Shown here: positions 55,478-63,346 of the stretch, piece by piece
Position numbering within the stretch: the first letter of the stretch is position 1
Layout of the letters: every line of letters starts with the position of its first letter
NCBI GenBank assembly: GCA_964511065.1
Contig: CAZEEG010000008.1
Span: 1 to 64,000 of the forward strand
Source: CALBRZ01 sp964511065
GTDB taxonomy: Bacteria > Planctomycetota > Planctomycetia > Pirellulales > S012-138
DNA length: 64,000 nucleotides
Reading direction: 5' to 3'
Position numbers and translations under genes: made by a program
Notes under the pieces: generated by a model
Told to the model about the DNA's origin: nothing
What the model saw: the letters and a program-made list of their open reading frames with translations, nothing else
Database searches by the model: none

Positions 55478-55792
55478 GCCCTGGTCTCCTGCCGGTGTTA
55501 GGTTCGGTGGCGGCAGGCGCGCGGTCTGCATCAGGGTACGCCGCTTTGCCAGCTAGGGAACGCGGCGCCGACCGTGAGCCCACTTTCCTTCAACCCTAGC
55601 ATGGAATCGGCAGCAGCGCCGGAGGCGAGGGTACAACTTCCTCGGGCAGCCCCTCAAAGTCAATGAGGCACCCTTGGCCAGCCGCCAAGGGTGCCTCGCG
55701 TGGTTTCCCACGTATGGATATCTGTCTTGTTACCAGTTGCCAACGCACACTTCCCAGCAGCGGGAAGCACACTGGCCAAGCGTACTGGTTGC
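55478..55792. other. intergenic region containing a strong terminator-like hairpin
   Basis: 315 bases between two minus-strand genes; the hairpin at 55665-55697 is the only clear element. The promoter of the DUF1570 gene should lie between it and 55477. Confidence 0.5.
55665..55697 (-). terminator. 14-bp hairpin after the Tyr/Gly-rich lipoprotein gene
   Basis: A 14-bp stem (55665-55678 with 55684-55697) and a five-base loop, about 96 bases after the lipoprotein stop. On the minus strand it is followed by ATTGACTTT, a poor T-tract, but the stem is strong. It probably separates the lipoprotein and DUF1570 transcripts. Confidence 0.65.
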
Positions 55793-57061
55793 CTACTGGT
55801 AGCTGGTGCCAGGGAGGCTGGCGCTGGTCGTTCCGCCAGTGCCGCCGTAGGGCGAAGCGACCGTAGCACCGGCAGGACTGCCAAAGCGTCCCGTGCTGCC
55901 CGGCGCGTAGTCCGCGCTGCTGCCGGCGGTGAGGGTTGCCGCCGCTGCGGCATCGTAGGGCGCCTGGTATTGTCCCACGGTCATCGGCTTATTGTCCGAC
56001 ATGTTACCAGGCTGGTAGCCGGTTTGGCCCAGCGTGCTGGCCTGTTGAGGACTACCGTAAGGACTCGCGGCGCCACTGTTGTATGCAGCACCGCTGTTGT
56101 ATGCCGGTGCGGTTGCTCCCGGGACCGTGGCTGCTCCTTGGGGTGGTGTGGATGGATAACTTCCGCCATAGCCGGGAGCCGTCGTCCCGGCGGGGCTGCC
56201 GTACGGCGACCCAACCGTGGCCCCCGCACCCGATTGATCCCAACCGGTGTTGCCGGCGGGCGGAACCATGCTATTGCGGGCATCGGCAGTGCTGTAGCCA
56301 CCAGCGTTCGGCGTGGTGCCATAGGCAGGCACGGTTGCACCGGCCGGGTTATAGGCCGTGTTGCCGTACGCGGTCGCATCATATCCGGCGGTGCCGTATC
56401 CGCTTGTGTCATAACCGCTGGCACCCTGATTGCCGGCCGCATATTCCTGACCATAGCGAGGCTGGAAGCTGGCCGGCGAGGCCGTCGCACCAGCGCCGTA
56501 GGCGGTGGGGTTGTATGCCGTTGCGGCCGTGCCATACGGATCGCTGGTCATCCCGTAAGCGGCACCCGTCGTGTCGTAACCGGCAGGTGCGGTGGTGCCA
56601 GCGCCGTAGGCGGTGTTCCCTGCGCCGTACGGGGTATTCCCGTATCCGCTCGCGGTTGCGTTGTATCCGCCGGCGCCGGTCGAGGCGTAATCGGCTCCGC
56701 CGCTGTAGTTGCCGGCGCCGGTCGCCGTGCTGTTGTACCCGTTATACGGCGGTGTGGTGTCGGTCGCGGCGTAGCCGGGCTTGCCCCACGCATCGGCTCC
56801 GGCGCTAGCCGTTTGATTTGTGGAGGCCGACGACCCGCTATCGGTGGACGTGCCAGCCAAGGTGGTCGGCTTGGTCTTGGACGATGGCAACTCAACCTTG
56901 GAGTCGGCGTAGGTGCTCTTGGGAGCGGCGGCCACGGCCGGTTCGGAAGATTTCTTCTTGCCCCAGGGCCACGACTTCGCCAACCCGTCGCCACCACGAC
57001 AACCCGTCATGATGACAATACTCAGACCGACAACGGTCAATCGCGCGATCGGGATTCGCAT
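55793..57061 (-). CDS. Tyr/Gly/Ala/Thr-rich lipoprotein
   Basis: A 422-residue lipoprotein: signal MRIPIARLTVVGLSIVIMTGC with the lipid-bearing Cys21. After a basic WPWGKKK patch the rest is low complexity, with many irregular repeats of the type YGAGNTAYGAG, GYDTSGYGTAGYD and AAYNSGAAYNSGAA. Tyr occurs about every six to eight residues between Gly, Ala, Ser, Thr and Pro. This composition suggests an extended, sticky, perhaps phase-separating or cross-linkable surface or periplasmic protein. No domain is recognised. The minus-strand codons agree with this being the real frame, since other long frames over it give Arg/Cys-rich products. Confidence 0.8.
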   Translation of the reverse strand: MRIPIARLTVVGLSIVIMTGCRGGDGLAKSWPWGKKKSSEPAVAAAPKSTYADSKVELPSSKTKPTTLAGTSTDSGSSASTNQTASAGADAWGKPGYAATDTTPPYNGYNSTATGAGNYSGGADYASTGAGGYNATASGYGNTPYGAGNTAYGAGTTAPAGYDTTGAAYGMTSDPYGTAATAYNPTAYGAGATASPASFQPRYGQEYAAGNQGASGYDTSGYGTAGYDATAYGNTAYNPAGATVPAYGTTPNAGGYSTADARNSMVPPAGNTGWDQSGAGATVGSPYGSPAGTTAPGYGGSYPSTPPQGAATVPGATAPAYNSGAAYNSGAASPYGSPQQASTLGQTGYQPGNMSDNKPMTVGQYQAPYDAAAAATLTAGSSADYAPGSTGRFGSPAGATVASPYGGTGGTTSASLPGTSYQ

Positions 57062-57555
57062 GGGCTCAGCCTCGCTATTTGGTTCATGTCGCCGGTCGAG
57101 AAGTGACCGTCAACGTATCTTCCGTGACGTTTGACGAAGGGAAACCAACGCTATCGCTGCTTGCCAACCAAAACAAACCGCGACGCACCTTGGTTAGTTG
57201 TCGGCCGTCCAAGACCTATAGTTGATTCAATCCTGAAAATTCCGGTATTCGCGCCAGCCGTCAAAATCGGAACGCGGTCGGGGCGGGACTATAGGACTGG
57301 CCGAACCGGGCGTCAACGTCAAATCCCAGTCAATCGGGCGGTTAAGCCGCGGCCGTACGCCGATGAATTGCCCGAACTCCTACCGGCGCAGCGGTCGATG
57401 GTATCGCTGACATCACAACTGCCAGCACCAGCGCAATGACCGATGGTGGGTGGTTGCGGCGCACCGTGGCTGGGGGGACCTGAAACCTGGCAGCAGCGGC
57501 CGTTCGTTTCACCTCGCGAGAGTAGCGCCAGAAGTGGCTGTTGCGATCCAACCGT
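57062..57555. other. intergenic region upstream of the lipoprotein gene
   Basis: 494 bases between two minus-strand genes. No gene recognised; short frames lack motifs. It should contain the lipoprotein promoter. Confidence 0.4.
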
Positions 57556-58446
57556 TTAAGGGCTCGCCATGTCACCACCGGCCCGGGTTGAGAGTGCCCG
57601 ATACACGTTGATATCCAGGTTCTCGTTGTACATCCGGACGGAGCCGTCGCCCTGCAGGAAGTTGGCCCCCATCGGGTGATTGCTGCTGAAGTCTTCAAAG
57701 TGCCCGTGCGCGTCGTTGGGTGGGTGGTCGGTTACGCCAACGACGCGAGCCATGGCTTCTTCGCCCTCGGGCACGGCGCCCACCCAAGTGGAGTAGTCGA
57801 TTTTGCTGGACCGTTCGCCCACGAGAATGGTGTAGCTCAGGCCGTCGCTGATGGCGCCGAAAGTGATCCGGCTGTTGTGGTAGAACACGCCATCGCCGCT
57901 GCACTGCTGCCCTGGCCCAAGGTCCTCGCATGCTTCCAACTCGGTCGTTCCAAACATGCCCACGTAGTTGCTCTTGGCGAGCGTGGCCAGTGCCGAGCCG
58001 TTCTCACGATGCAGCGTAAACGTGGTGGAGGGGTCGCCGTCGGAGCTGCAGAAGAACAGGTCGATTGCCGTTTCGCGGGCCGCGGCATGCCGGGCGTCGG
58101 TGATGGCGGTATTGAATTGGACGCCGTCGGCCAGTGGCCGCTGCTCGATGTATGGCAACAGCCGACTCCCCCAGGCCCAACCAGGTTGGCCATGGGGATC
58201 GGGCTGGCCCGAGGTGGTATAGGCGGTCCAACCGGCGGGCAAGAATCCTTGCTGGTCGTGATGCACGTGCAACGCCACACCGAGTTGCCGCAGGTTGCTT
58301 TGGCACGAGGTGCGCCGCGACGATTCGCGAGCCGCCTGCACCGCAGGTAACAGCAACGCAAGCAGAATAGCGATGATGGCAACCACGACCAATAGCTCAA
58401 CCAGGGTAAAGGCCAATCGGGCCTGGGTTCGATTCGGGACGTTCAT
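57556..58446 (-). CDS. DUF1559 protein with type IV pilin-like N-terminus
   Basis: A 296-residue member of the planctomycete DUF1559 family. The N-terminus is a prepilin-like signal: after a short basic leader comes AFTLVELLVVVAIIAILLALLLPAVQAARESSRR, with the usual FTLVE methylation motif. The rest carries family features (QSNLRQLGVALHVHHD, LPAGW, WGSRLLPYIEQ, FFCSSDGDPST, ISDGLSYTILVGERSS) and the C-terminal H-X9-DG type end (SSNHPMGANFLQGDGSVRMY). ATG 58446. The role of DUF1559 proteins is unknown; some resemble pseudopilins. The Cys/His-rich gene lies upstream on the same strand. Confidence 0.93.
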   Translation of the reverse strand: MNVPNRTQARLAFTLVELLVVVAIIAILLALLLPAVQAARESSRRTSCQSNLRQLGVALHVHHDQQGFLPAGWTAYTTSGQPDPHGQPGWAWGSRLLPYIEQRPLADGVQFNTAITDARHAAARETAIDLFFCSSDGDPSTTFTLHRENGSALATLAKSNYVGMFGTTELEACEDLGPGQQCSGDGVFYHNSRITFGAISDGLSYTILVGERSSKIDYSTWVGAVPEGEEAMARVVGVTDHPPNDAHGHFEDFSSNHPMGANFLQGDGSVRMYNENLDINVYRALSTRAGGDMASP

Positions 58447-58826
58447 CCGGCGATCCTTATGATCTTGCGACCGCTGGGCTGCGGCCATGCCGCAGGCTCA
58501 GCGCGCGGTTCTTGGGGTAGAAAAAGGGAAGCGTGACCGCGACTGCCGCTTGGCAAGTACGTGAGGCGGCAGCGCGGAATCCTCGACGCTCCAAAGCGCT
58601 CTCACAACAGGCATCGCCTGCCTTTTGAAGCGACGGTTCAAAGGGCCTGCGGCCGCGCTGCGGACGCTGCGGGCATCGCATGACAGGGCGGGTTGACCGG
58701 GGGGGTGGCTTGTGCGGTCAGCATCGGGCCATCGCAGCATTGCACCCAAACGGCAACGCGAGCGATCGCTACATGAAACTTGGCCGACCTGGCCAAGGCA
58801 CAAGCGGCACGCCGGCAACCGGCGTC
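58447..58826. other. intergenic region, no gene recognised
   Basis: 380 bases between the Cys/His-rich gene and the DUF1559 gene on the same strand. Frames here give Arg/Ser/Pro-rich products typical of shadows in GC-rich DNA. Confidence 0.4.
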
Positions 58827-59429
58827 CTACAGAACCGCGATTTCGGGAGGAGCCCGAGAAGAAAAGCCTCGGATCGAAGCAACGGCCTGGCCCTGGCAAA
58901 CCGGGCCGATCCAGCGAGCGACCAGCGGTACAGAATCCGCAAGCCGTATCTGTTCGGCCATGGCGGCGGCCATGCCCAAGAACTGGCAAGCGAGGCAGCC
59001 ATCGGCACTACCAGCAGGCCCGGCCGGCTGAAACAAGCTGGCCGTTTCGCCCGGCGGCACGGTACGATCTGGTGCTGCTTCCTGTGGCGCCGCGTCCCGT
59101 GATTCTGCCTCCTGTGGTGCTGCACCATCGGCGGCGGCGATGGTTTCTGCCGAAACCTTATTCAGGGGGTGGTGATGGGAACAGCCGCAGCCGGAACGAC
59201 CTCGATCCTGCTGAGCGCTTCGGGCCGCGATTGCGGCCCCGCCGTCCCGAGTATCCACCGGGCAAATGCCGCTGGAACAGGCGCCACTGGCACACAGACC
59301 ATGAGCGTGGTTGTGCATCCGGCCGGCGAACAACGTCGCCGCAAGGTACACGACCAATGAGGCCCAAAGAATGTGAGAACGCTGAACCACGGTTAGGCTG
59401 CCTGGAAGCGAACGTTTTTCACGGCACAC
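58827..59429 (-). CDS. Cys/His-rich membrane-anchored protein, possibly metal-related
   Basis: A 200-residue protein with a hydrophobic segment (ILWASLVVYLAATLFAG), then a Cys/His-rich region: HNHAHGLCASGACSSGICP and GCGCSHHHP. The middle is Ala/Glu/Pro-rich, and the C-terminal part has GCLACQFLGMAAAMAEQ and CQGQAVASI. The metal-binding look and the 7-1-7 palindrome right upstream suggest metal homeostasis. Start is uncertain: GTG 59429 lies so close to the palindrome that GTG 59390 may be used if the site overlaps the promoter. I recognise related hypothetical proteins near DUF1559 genes in planctomycetes, without known function. Confidence 0.6.
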   Translation of the reverse strand: MCREKRSLPGSLTVVQRSHILWASLVVYLAATLFAGRMHNHAHGLCASGACSSGICPVDTRDGGAAIAARSAQQDRGRSGCGCSHHHPLNKVSAETIAAADGAAPQEAESRDAAPQEAAPDRTVPPGETASLFQPAGPAGSADGCLACQFLGMAAAMAEQIRLADSVPLVARWIGPVCQGQAVASIRGFSSRAPPEIAVL

Positions 59430-59815
59430 GCCAAATGCAATTGAATTGCAACTACGCCGAAAATAACGGCTGTGCCGCCATCATGCAAGCGCACCCCGCC
59501 AAACCTTCGTTTCCACGAAAGCAAGCATCGCTGTCTGCATGGCAAATGATGGCTTCGTTACGTTCCAAGCCCGCCGACATGCTGCGAAGGGTACTGGAAG
59601 GCAGCAGACTGGCGGCGCCGCTCGTTCACCGGCCGCACATTGGCCGCGTAAAGGTCCATCGGTATGCCCCGAGCCAAGTTGCGGGGGGCAGTCGGCCCCT
59701 TGGACAGGGGTAGCGTCCCCTGCTAGAACCAAAGAAATGCCCCAGTGGCCTGTTGTGCAGCGCAAGCCAATCCTGCATCGGCCTTTGCTCATCCTGCTAC
59801 GGAGAGAAGCCAGCT
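59430..59815. other. divergent intergenic region with Fur-type palindrome
   Basis: 386 bases between the Cys/His-rich gene and the PhyH-like gene. Apart from the palindrome at 59436-59450 no gene or structure is recognised. Confidence 0.45.
59436..59450 (-). promoter_or_regulatory. 7-1-7 palindrome, candidate Fur/Zur-family operator
   Basis: TGCAATT-G-AATTGCA is a perfect 7-1-7 inverted repeat, the geometry of Fur-family (Fur, Zur, Mur) operators. It is AT-rich in a GC-rich setting and lies immediately upstream of a Cys/His-rich gene. The specific half-site does not match the classic Fur box, so which metal regulator would bind is open. Confidence 0.55.
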
Positions 59816-60592
59816 ATGTCCGCTCAACTGCTGTCGCCGGAGGAATTAGAGGCTTATCAACGAGATGGCTATATCCTCGTGAAGCAACTGTTCGATGCTG
59901 AGGAAATCGGGCAGTTGGCACGGTACGCGCGGGCCGATGCCAAACTGGAAGAAGGCGTCTATGGCCGCCGCGACGCCACGGGCCAACCGGTTCGCCTGGC
60001 CCTGTGGAACACGCCCGGCGACGATTTGTATGGGTTGTTCAGCCGCTCGGCGCGGATCGTCCGCCGCATGGAACAGTTGCTGGGCGGGGAGGTGTACCAC
60101 TGGCATGCCAAGATGATCCTCAAGGAGCCGCGCGTGGGCGGGGCCTGGGAGTGGCACCAGGATTACGGCTACTGGTATCACAACGGTTGCCTGGCGCCGC
60201 TGCTGGCGAGCTGCTGGATTGCCATTGATCCGGCAACGCGCGAGAACGGCTGCTTGCAGGTCCTCAGTGGCACCCATCACCTGGGACGGATCGATCACGG
60301 CCAAACCGGCGATCAGACCGGGGCCGACCTGGAGCGGGTGGCCGTGGCCGAACAGCGTTTCGAGAAGCATTACGTCGAAGCCGAACCAGGCGATGCGTTC
60401 TTCTTCCACTGTAATCTCCTGCACCGCTCGGATCAGAACCGCTCGGAAAAACCCCGCTGGTCCCTGATCTGCTGCTACAACGCCGCTCGCAACGATCCCT
60501 ACAAGGAATCGCGGCATCCGCGGTACACCCCGCTGGATGTGGTGGACGACGACGCCATCCGCCGCTGGATGGCTGAACAGCCGGCCTCCTGA
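59816..60592 (+). CDS. phytanoyl-CoA dioxygenase family oxygenase
   Basis: A 258-residue Fe(II)/2-oxoglutarate-dependent oxygenase. Iron ligands are His114 and Asp116 (WEWHQDYGYWY) and His203 (LLHRSDQN); the 2-oxoglutarate Arg is probably Arg214. The early QRDGYILVKQLFDAEEI and CLQVLSGTHHLG are typical of the PhyH/EctD family. ATG 59816 is behind GGAGAGAAG. The substrate is unknown; no ectoine genes are nearby. Confidence 0.9.
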   Translation: MSAQLLSPEELEAYQRDGYILVKQLFDAEEIGQLARYARADAKLEEGVYGRRDATGQPVRLALWNTPGDDLYGLFSRSARIVRRMEQLLGGEVYHWHAKMILKEPRVGGAWEWHQDYGYWYHNGCLAPLLASCWIAIDPATRENGCLQVLSGTHHLGRIDHGQTGDQTGADLERVAVAEQRFEKHYVEAEPGDAFFFHCNLLHRSDQNRSEKPRWSLICCYNAARNDPYKESRHPRYTPLDVVDDDAIRRWMAEQPAS

Positions 60593-60870
60593 GTGGGCGT
60601 CAACCAGGCATTGGCCAGCCCCCCCTGATGCCACGGGGCATCGCGGCCTGGCCCTCTTCCGTTTTGCACACTCGATGCATTTGCCAGGTCGCCAAATGTG
60701 ACCTAGGGTTCCCGTGGCGGATTGCAAGCGGCGGGCGCCCATGGGTGCCCCCCGCGCGAGCCGCCGATACCCATCGCACAAATTCAGGGGGCGTTCTGCC
60801 TCTTGGTTGACGTTCGTTCCGATTCGCTACGCCATTCCACGCTTGTTACGGCCGATGCCGGCGTGTGCGC

Positions 60871-61911
60871 ATGTCTGTGCAGCATGACGGAGAACTTGTG
60901 GCTGCCACCAACTGCAATCCCGGCTGGGAAAGTGTCAAAGGACTGGTCGCTGATTTGACCGCCGATCGCGAGCGGTTCGACCAGTTGTTGGCCGCGCAGC
61001 GCCAATGGCTCGACGAGTTGCGCCAGCGGCAGCAGCGTCAGGCCCAGGCGCTGGCCCGACTTCAATCGCAGAACGAGGCCCTGGCCCGCAACGAAGCCGA
61101 ACACGAGGAGCAATTGGCCGAGCAGGCCGAACAGGTAGCCAGGCTCCAGCAACAACTCAAGGAGGCCCAGCGGTTGGCCGATGAGGCCGCGGCTGAAGCC
61201 GACGCGCTCCGCGAACAAATGGAGGCCGAACGCCGGGAGTTTCAACAGGAGCAACAGGCTGCTAAGAAGTCTCGCCGCCAACTCGAAGAACGCTGCACCA
61301 CTTTGGAAAAGGAACGCGATGCGTTCGAACAGCAGTTGGCGAAACTGGAGGAGCAATGCCGGCAGCTTGAACATCAGCGCGAGTCGCTCCAGCAGGAACT
61401 GGCTTCCGTCCAGCAGCAGCAGACCAAAGATCAAAAGCAACTGGAAAAACTGCAGCAACAGCAGCAGCACAGCGAGTCGGACTACAACCAGCTTCAAGAT
61501 CGCCTCAAGCGCGAACAGCAGGCGCTCAAAGAGGCTCGCGAAGACCAGGCCCGGGTCGAGGAGCTGCTTCAAAAACGGATCGACGAGGCCAAGCGATTGA
61601 GGGAAGAACTGGCCGAAGTCCGCGAGCGCGCCAACGAAGAACGGGCCGAATGGACTGCCGAACTGAAATTGCTCAGGCGGGCGCTGGAGGTCAAGTCCGA
61701 CGACCGCGACGACACACTGCTGGATCGGCTCGCACCTGCCGCCGCTGAGGAGACGCTTGAACCGGTGGCCGTTGGCGCCGACTCCAGCCAAGCAGAAAAG
61801 GATACGGCGGCCTCGACGCCGCAACCTCGCAAGGCCCAGCGATCCGACCCGGTGCTCGACGCCGTGCGGGCACAATTTGAACGACTACAGGCCAACATTC
61901 TCGGAGAGTAA
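60871..61911 (+). CDS. long coiled-coil protein
   Basis: A 346-residue cytoplasmic protein that is almost entirely coiled coil (about 20-270), rich in Gln, Glu, Leu, Ala and Arg with heptad-like spacing (LARLQSQNEALARNEAEHEE). A short Pro/Ser/Thr linker follows, then a small helical end (SDPVLDAVRAQFERLQANIL). No catalytic domain. ATG 60871 is chosen; a GTG two codons upstream also fits. It lies 91 bases before the FGE-like gene and is probably part of one operon with it and the GTPase. Confidence 0.82.
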   Translation: MSVQHDGELVAATNCNPGWESVKGLVADLTADRERFDQLLAAQRQWLDELRQRQQRQAQALARLQSQNEALARNEAEHEEQLAEQAEQVARLQQQLKEAQRLADEAAAEADALREQMEAERREFQQEQQAAKKSRRQLEERCTTLEKERDAFEQQLAKLEEQCRQLEHQRESLQQELASVQQQQTKDQKQLEKLQQQQQHSESDYNQLQDRLKREQQALKEAREDQARVEELLQKRIDEAKRLREELAEVRERANEERAEWTAELKLLRRALEVKSDDRDDTLLDRLAPAAAEETLEPVAVGADSSQAEKDTAASTPQPRKAQRSDPVLDAVRAQFERLQANILGE

Positions 61912-62002
61912 GCCGCCTCCGGTGTCTTGGCCCCCAGGCACCGTTGTGAACGCCCTCTGAGTTTGCAGCCAAACCATCATCCAGGCCGAGGAGATTACCC
62001 AC

Positions 62003-63193
62003 GTGAAACCGACGGCATTGCCAGCCGCCTCGCGGCGATTTGGGCAGTTGCTGATGGCTTGGGGCACGGCCATCACCGTGATCTGTATGTTGGCGCTCTT
62101 GTTCTGGGCCCGGCCGCAGCTTGATACGGCTATTTACTGCGGCATCGCCGCGGTATTTGCCTTGGCGTTCCTGGTGATCCGCAACCGTGCGCGCCGGCGG
62201 CAGAAAGCAGCATCGCCTTCCGCGCCGCGTTTGAAGTCGGCGGCCCGGCCGCAGCCAACTCCGCTGCCTTCCGACGCCAAGCAACTCGTCGCCCACATGC
62301 TGGAGCAAGGGAGATATGCGTTGCTCTTGCGGCCGGAGATTCGCTCGAACCTGGACGAAGACCAGATGGTCATGGCGTTGGAAACGCTCATGAACGAAAT
62401 GGCCGCGGTTACAGGCGGGGTTGTAGGCCCGTATTCCAATGCCATCGACCTGGCATGCGACGACGACGATCAACCCCAGCGCGGCTGGACCACGGTAGCG
62501 CCGTTCTACCTGGACCGTTGCGCGGTCACCAATCGCCAATATGCCTTGTTTGTCGAAGCCGGCGGATACGATGCCTACGAGCTATGGCTGCCGGAGGTCA
62601 TTCCGGCCATTCCCTCGCTCGTCGACCGCAGCGGCCATCCGGGCCCCCGCCACTGGCAAGGGGGTACGTTCCCGGCGGGCGACGACGAACGGCCCGTGGT
62701 CGGCATCAACTGGTACGAAGCGGCCGCCTACGCCCGCTGGGTTGGAAAGCGGCTGCCGACCGATGCCGAATGGCAGAAGGCGGGCAGTTGCCCCGTGATG
62801 GTGGCTCCCGGCCAGATGGTCGATCGCCGCTTCCCCTGGGGCGATGCCGTGGATCGCTCGCGAGCCAATATCTGGGGCTCCGACGCGGGTGGAATCGTTG
62901 CGGTCAACCACTACGCGGAAAAATCCATCGGCGGCTTACAGCAGCTTGTCGGCAACATTTGGGAATGGGTTGCCGACGATTTCGGCCTGGAGGAACGTGG
63001 CCCACGCAACAGCATCGTCTTGCCCACTCCGATGAAGGCCATTCGAGGCGGAGCGTTTGATACCTACTTCGACAGCCAGGCCACGTGCCAGTTTCAGAGC
63101 GGCGAAAACCCAATGGCCCGGCGTCACAACATCGGCTTTCGGCTAGCGCTATCGGTGCGCGACCTGGAGATGCCGCCCCCCGCCGAGGAATAA
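62003..63193 (+). CDS. membrane-anchored FGE/SUMF1-fold protein
   Basis: A 396-residue protein with two N-terminal helices (LLMAWGTAITVICMLALLFW and IYCGIAAVFALAFLVI), a Pro-rich linker, then a helical segment (about 95-135). A formylglycine-generating-enzyme fold domain follows (about 150-390: PFYLDRCAVTNRQYALFV, VVGINWYEAAAYARWVGKRLPTDAEWQKA, LVGNIWEWVADDF, AIRGGAF, HNIGFRLAL). True FGEs use two cysteines near the C-terminus; here only one Cys (ATCQF) is near that place and the Arg pattern is altered, so sulphatase activation is doubtful and a binding role is likely. Start GTG 62003. Confidence 0.85.
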   Translation: MKPTALPAASRRFGQLLMAWGTAITVICMLALLFWARPQLDTAIYCGIAAVFALAFLVIRNRARRRQKAASPSAPRLKSAARPQPTPLPSDAKQLVAHMLEQGRYALLLRPEIRSNLDEDQMVMALETLMNEMAAVTGGVVGPYSNAIDLACDDDDQPQRGWTTVAPFYLDRCAVTNRQYALFVEAGGYDAYELWLPEVIPAIPSLVDRSGHPGPRHWQGGTFPAGDDERPVVGINWYEAAAYARWVGKRLPTDAEWQKAGSCPVMVAPGQMVDRRFPWGDAVDRSRANIWGSDAGGIVAVNHYAEKSIGGLQQLVGNIWEWVADDFGLEERGPRNSIVLPTPMKAIRGGAFDTYFDSQATCQFQSGENPMARRHNIGFRLALSVRDLEMPPPAEE

Positions 63194-63346
63194 CCCCCGC
63201 AGGCCGTCCGGGGGGCACCGTACCTGCCGCCTGTGGAGCAAAGTCGGCGCCCCCGTGCAGTCTTGCAAGCAGCATTTAGAAACATCGAATTTCCCGTCTT
63301 GGGGCAAAGTCGCGTTGTTGCCAACTTTCACCAACCGGAACAACAC

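Noticed and set aside
55691..57106. Plus-strand frame of 471 residues over the lipoprotein gene
   Set aside because: It gives an Arg/Gly/Ala/Cys-rich product; the minus-strand frame has a lipoprotein signal and coherent Tyr/Gly repeats.
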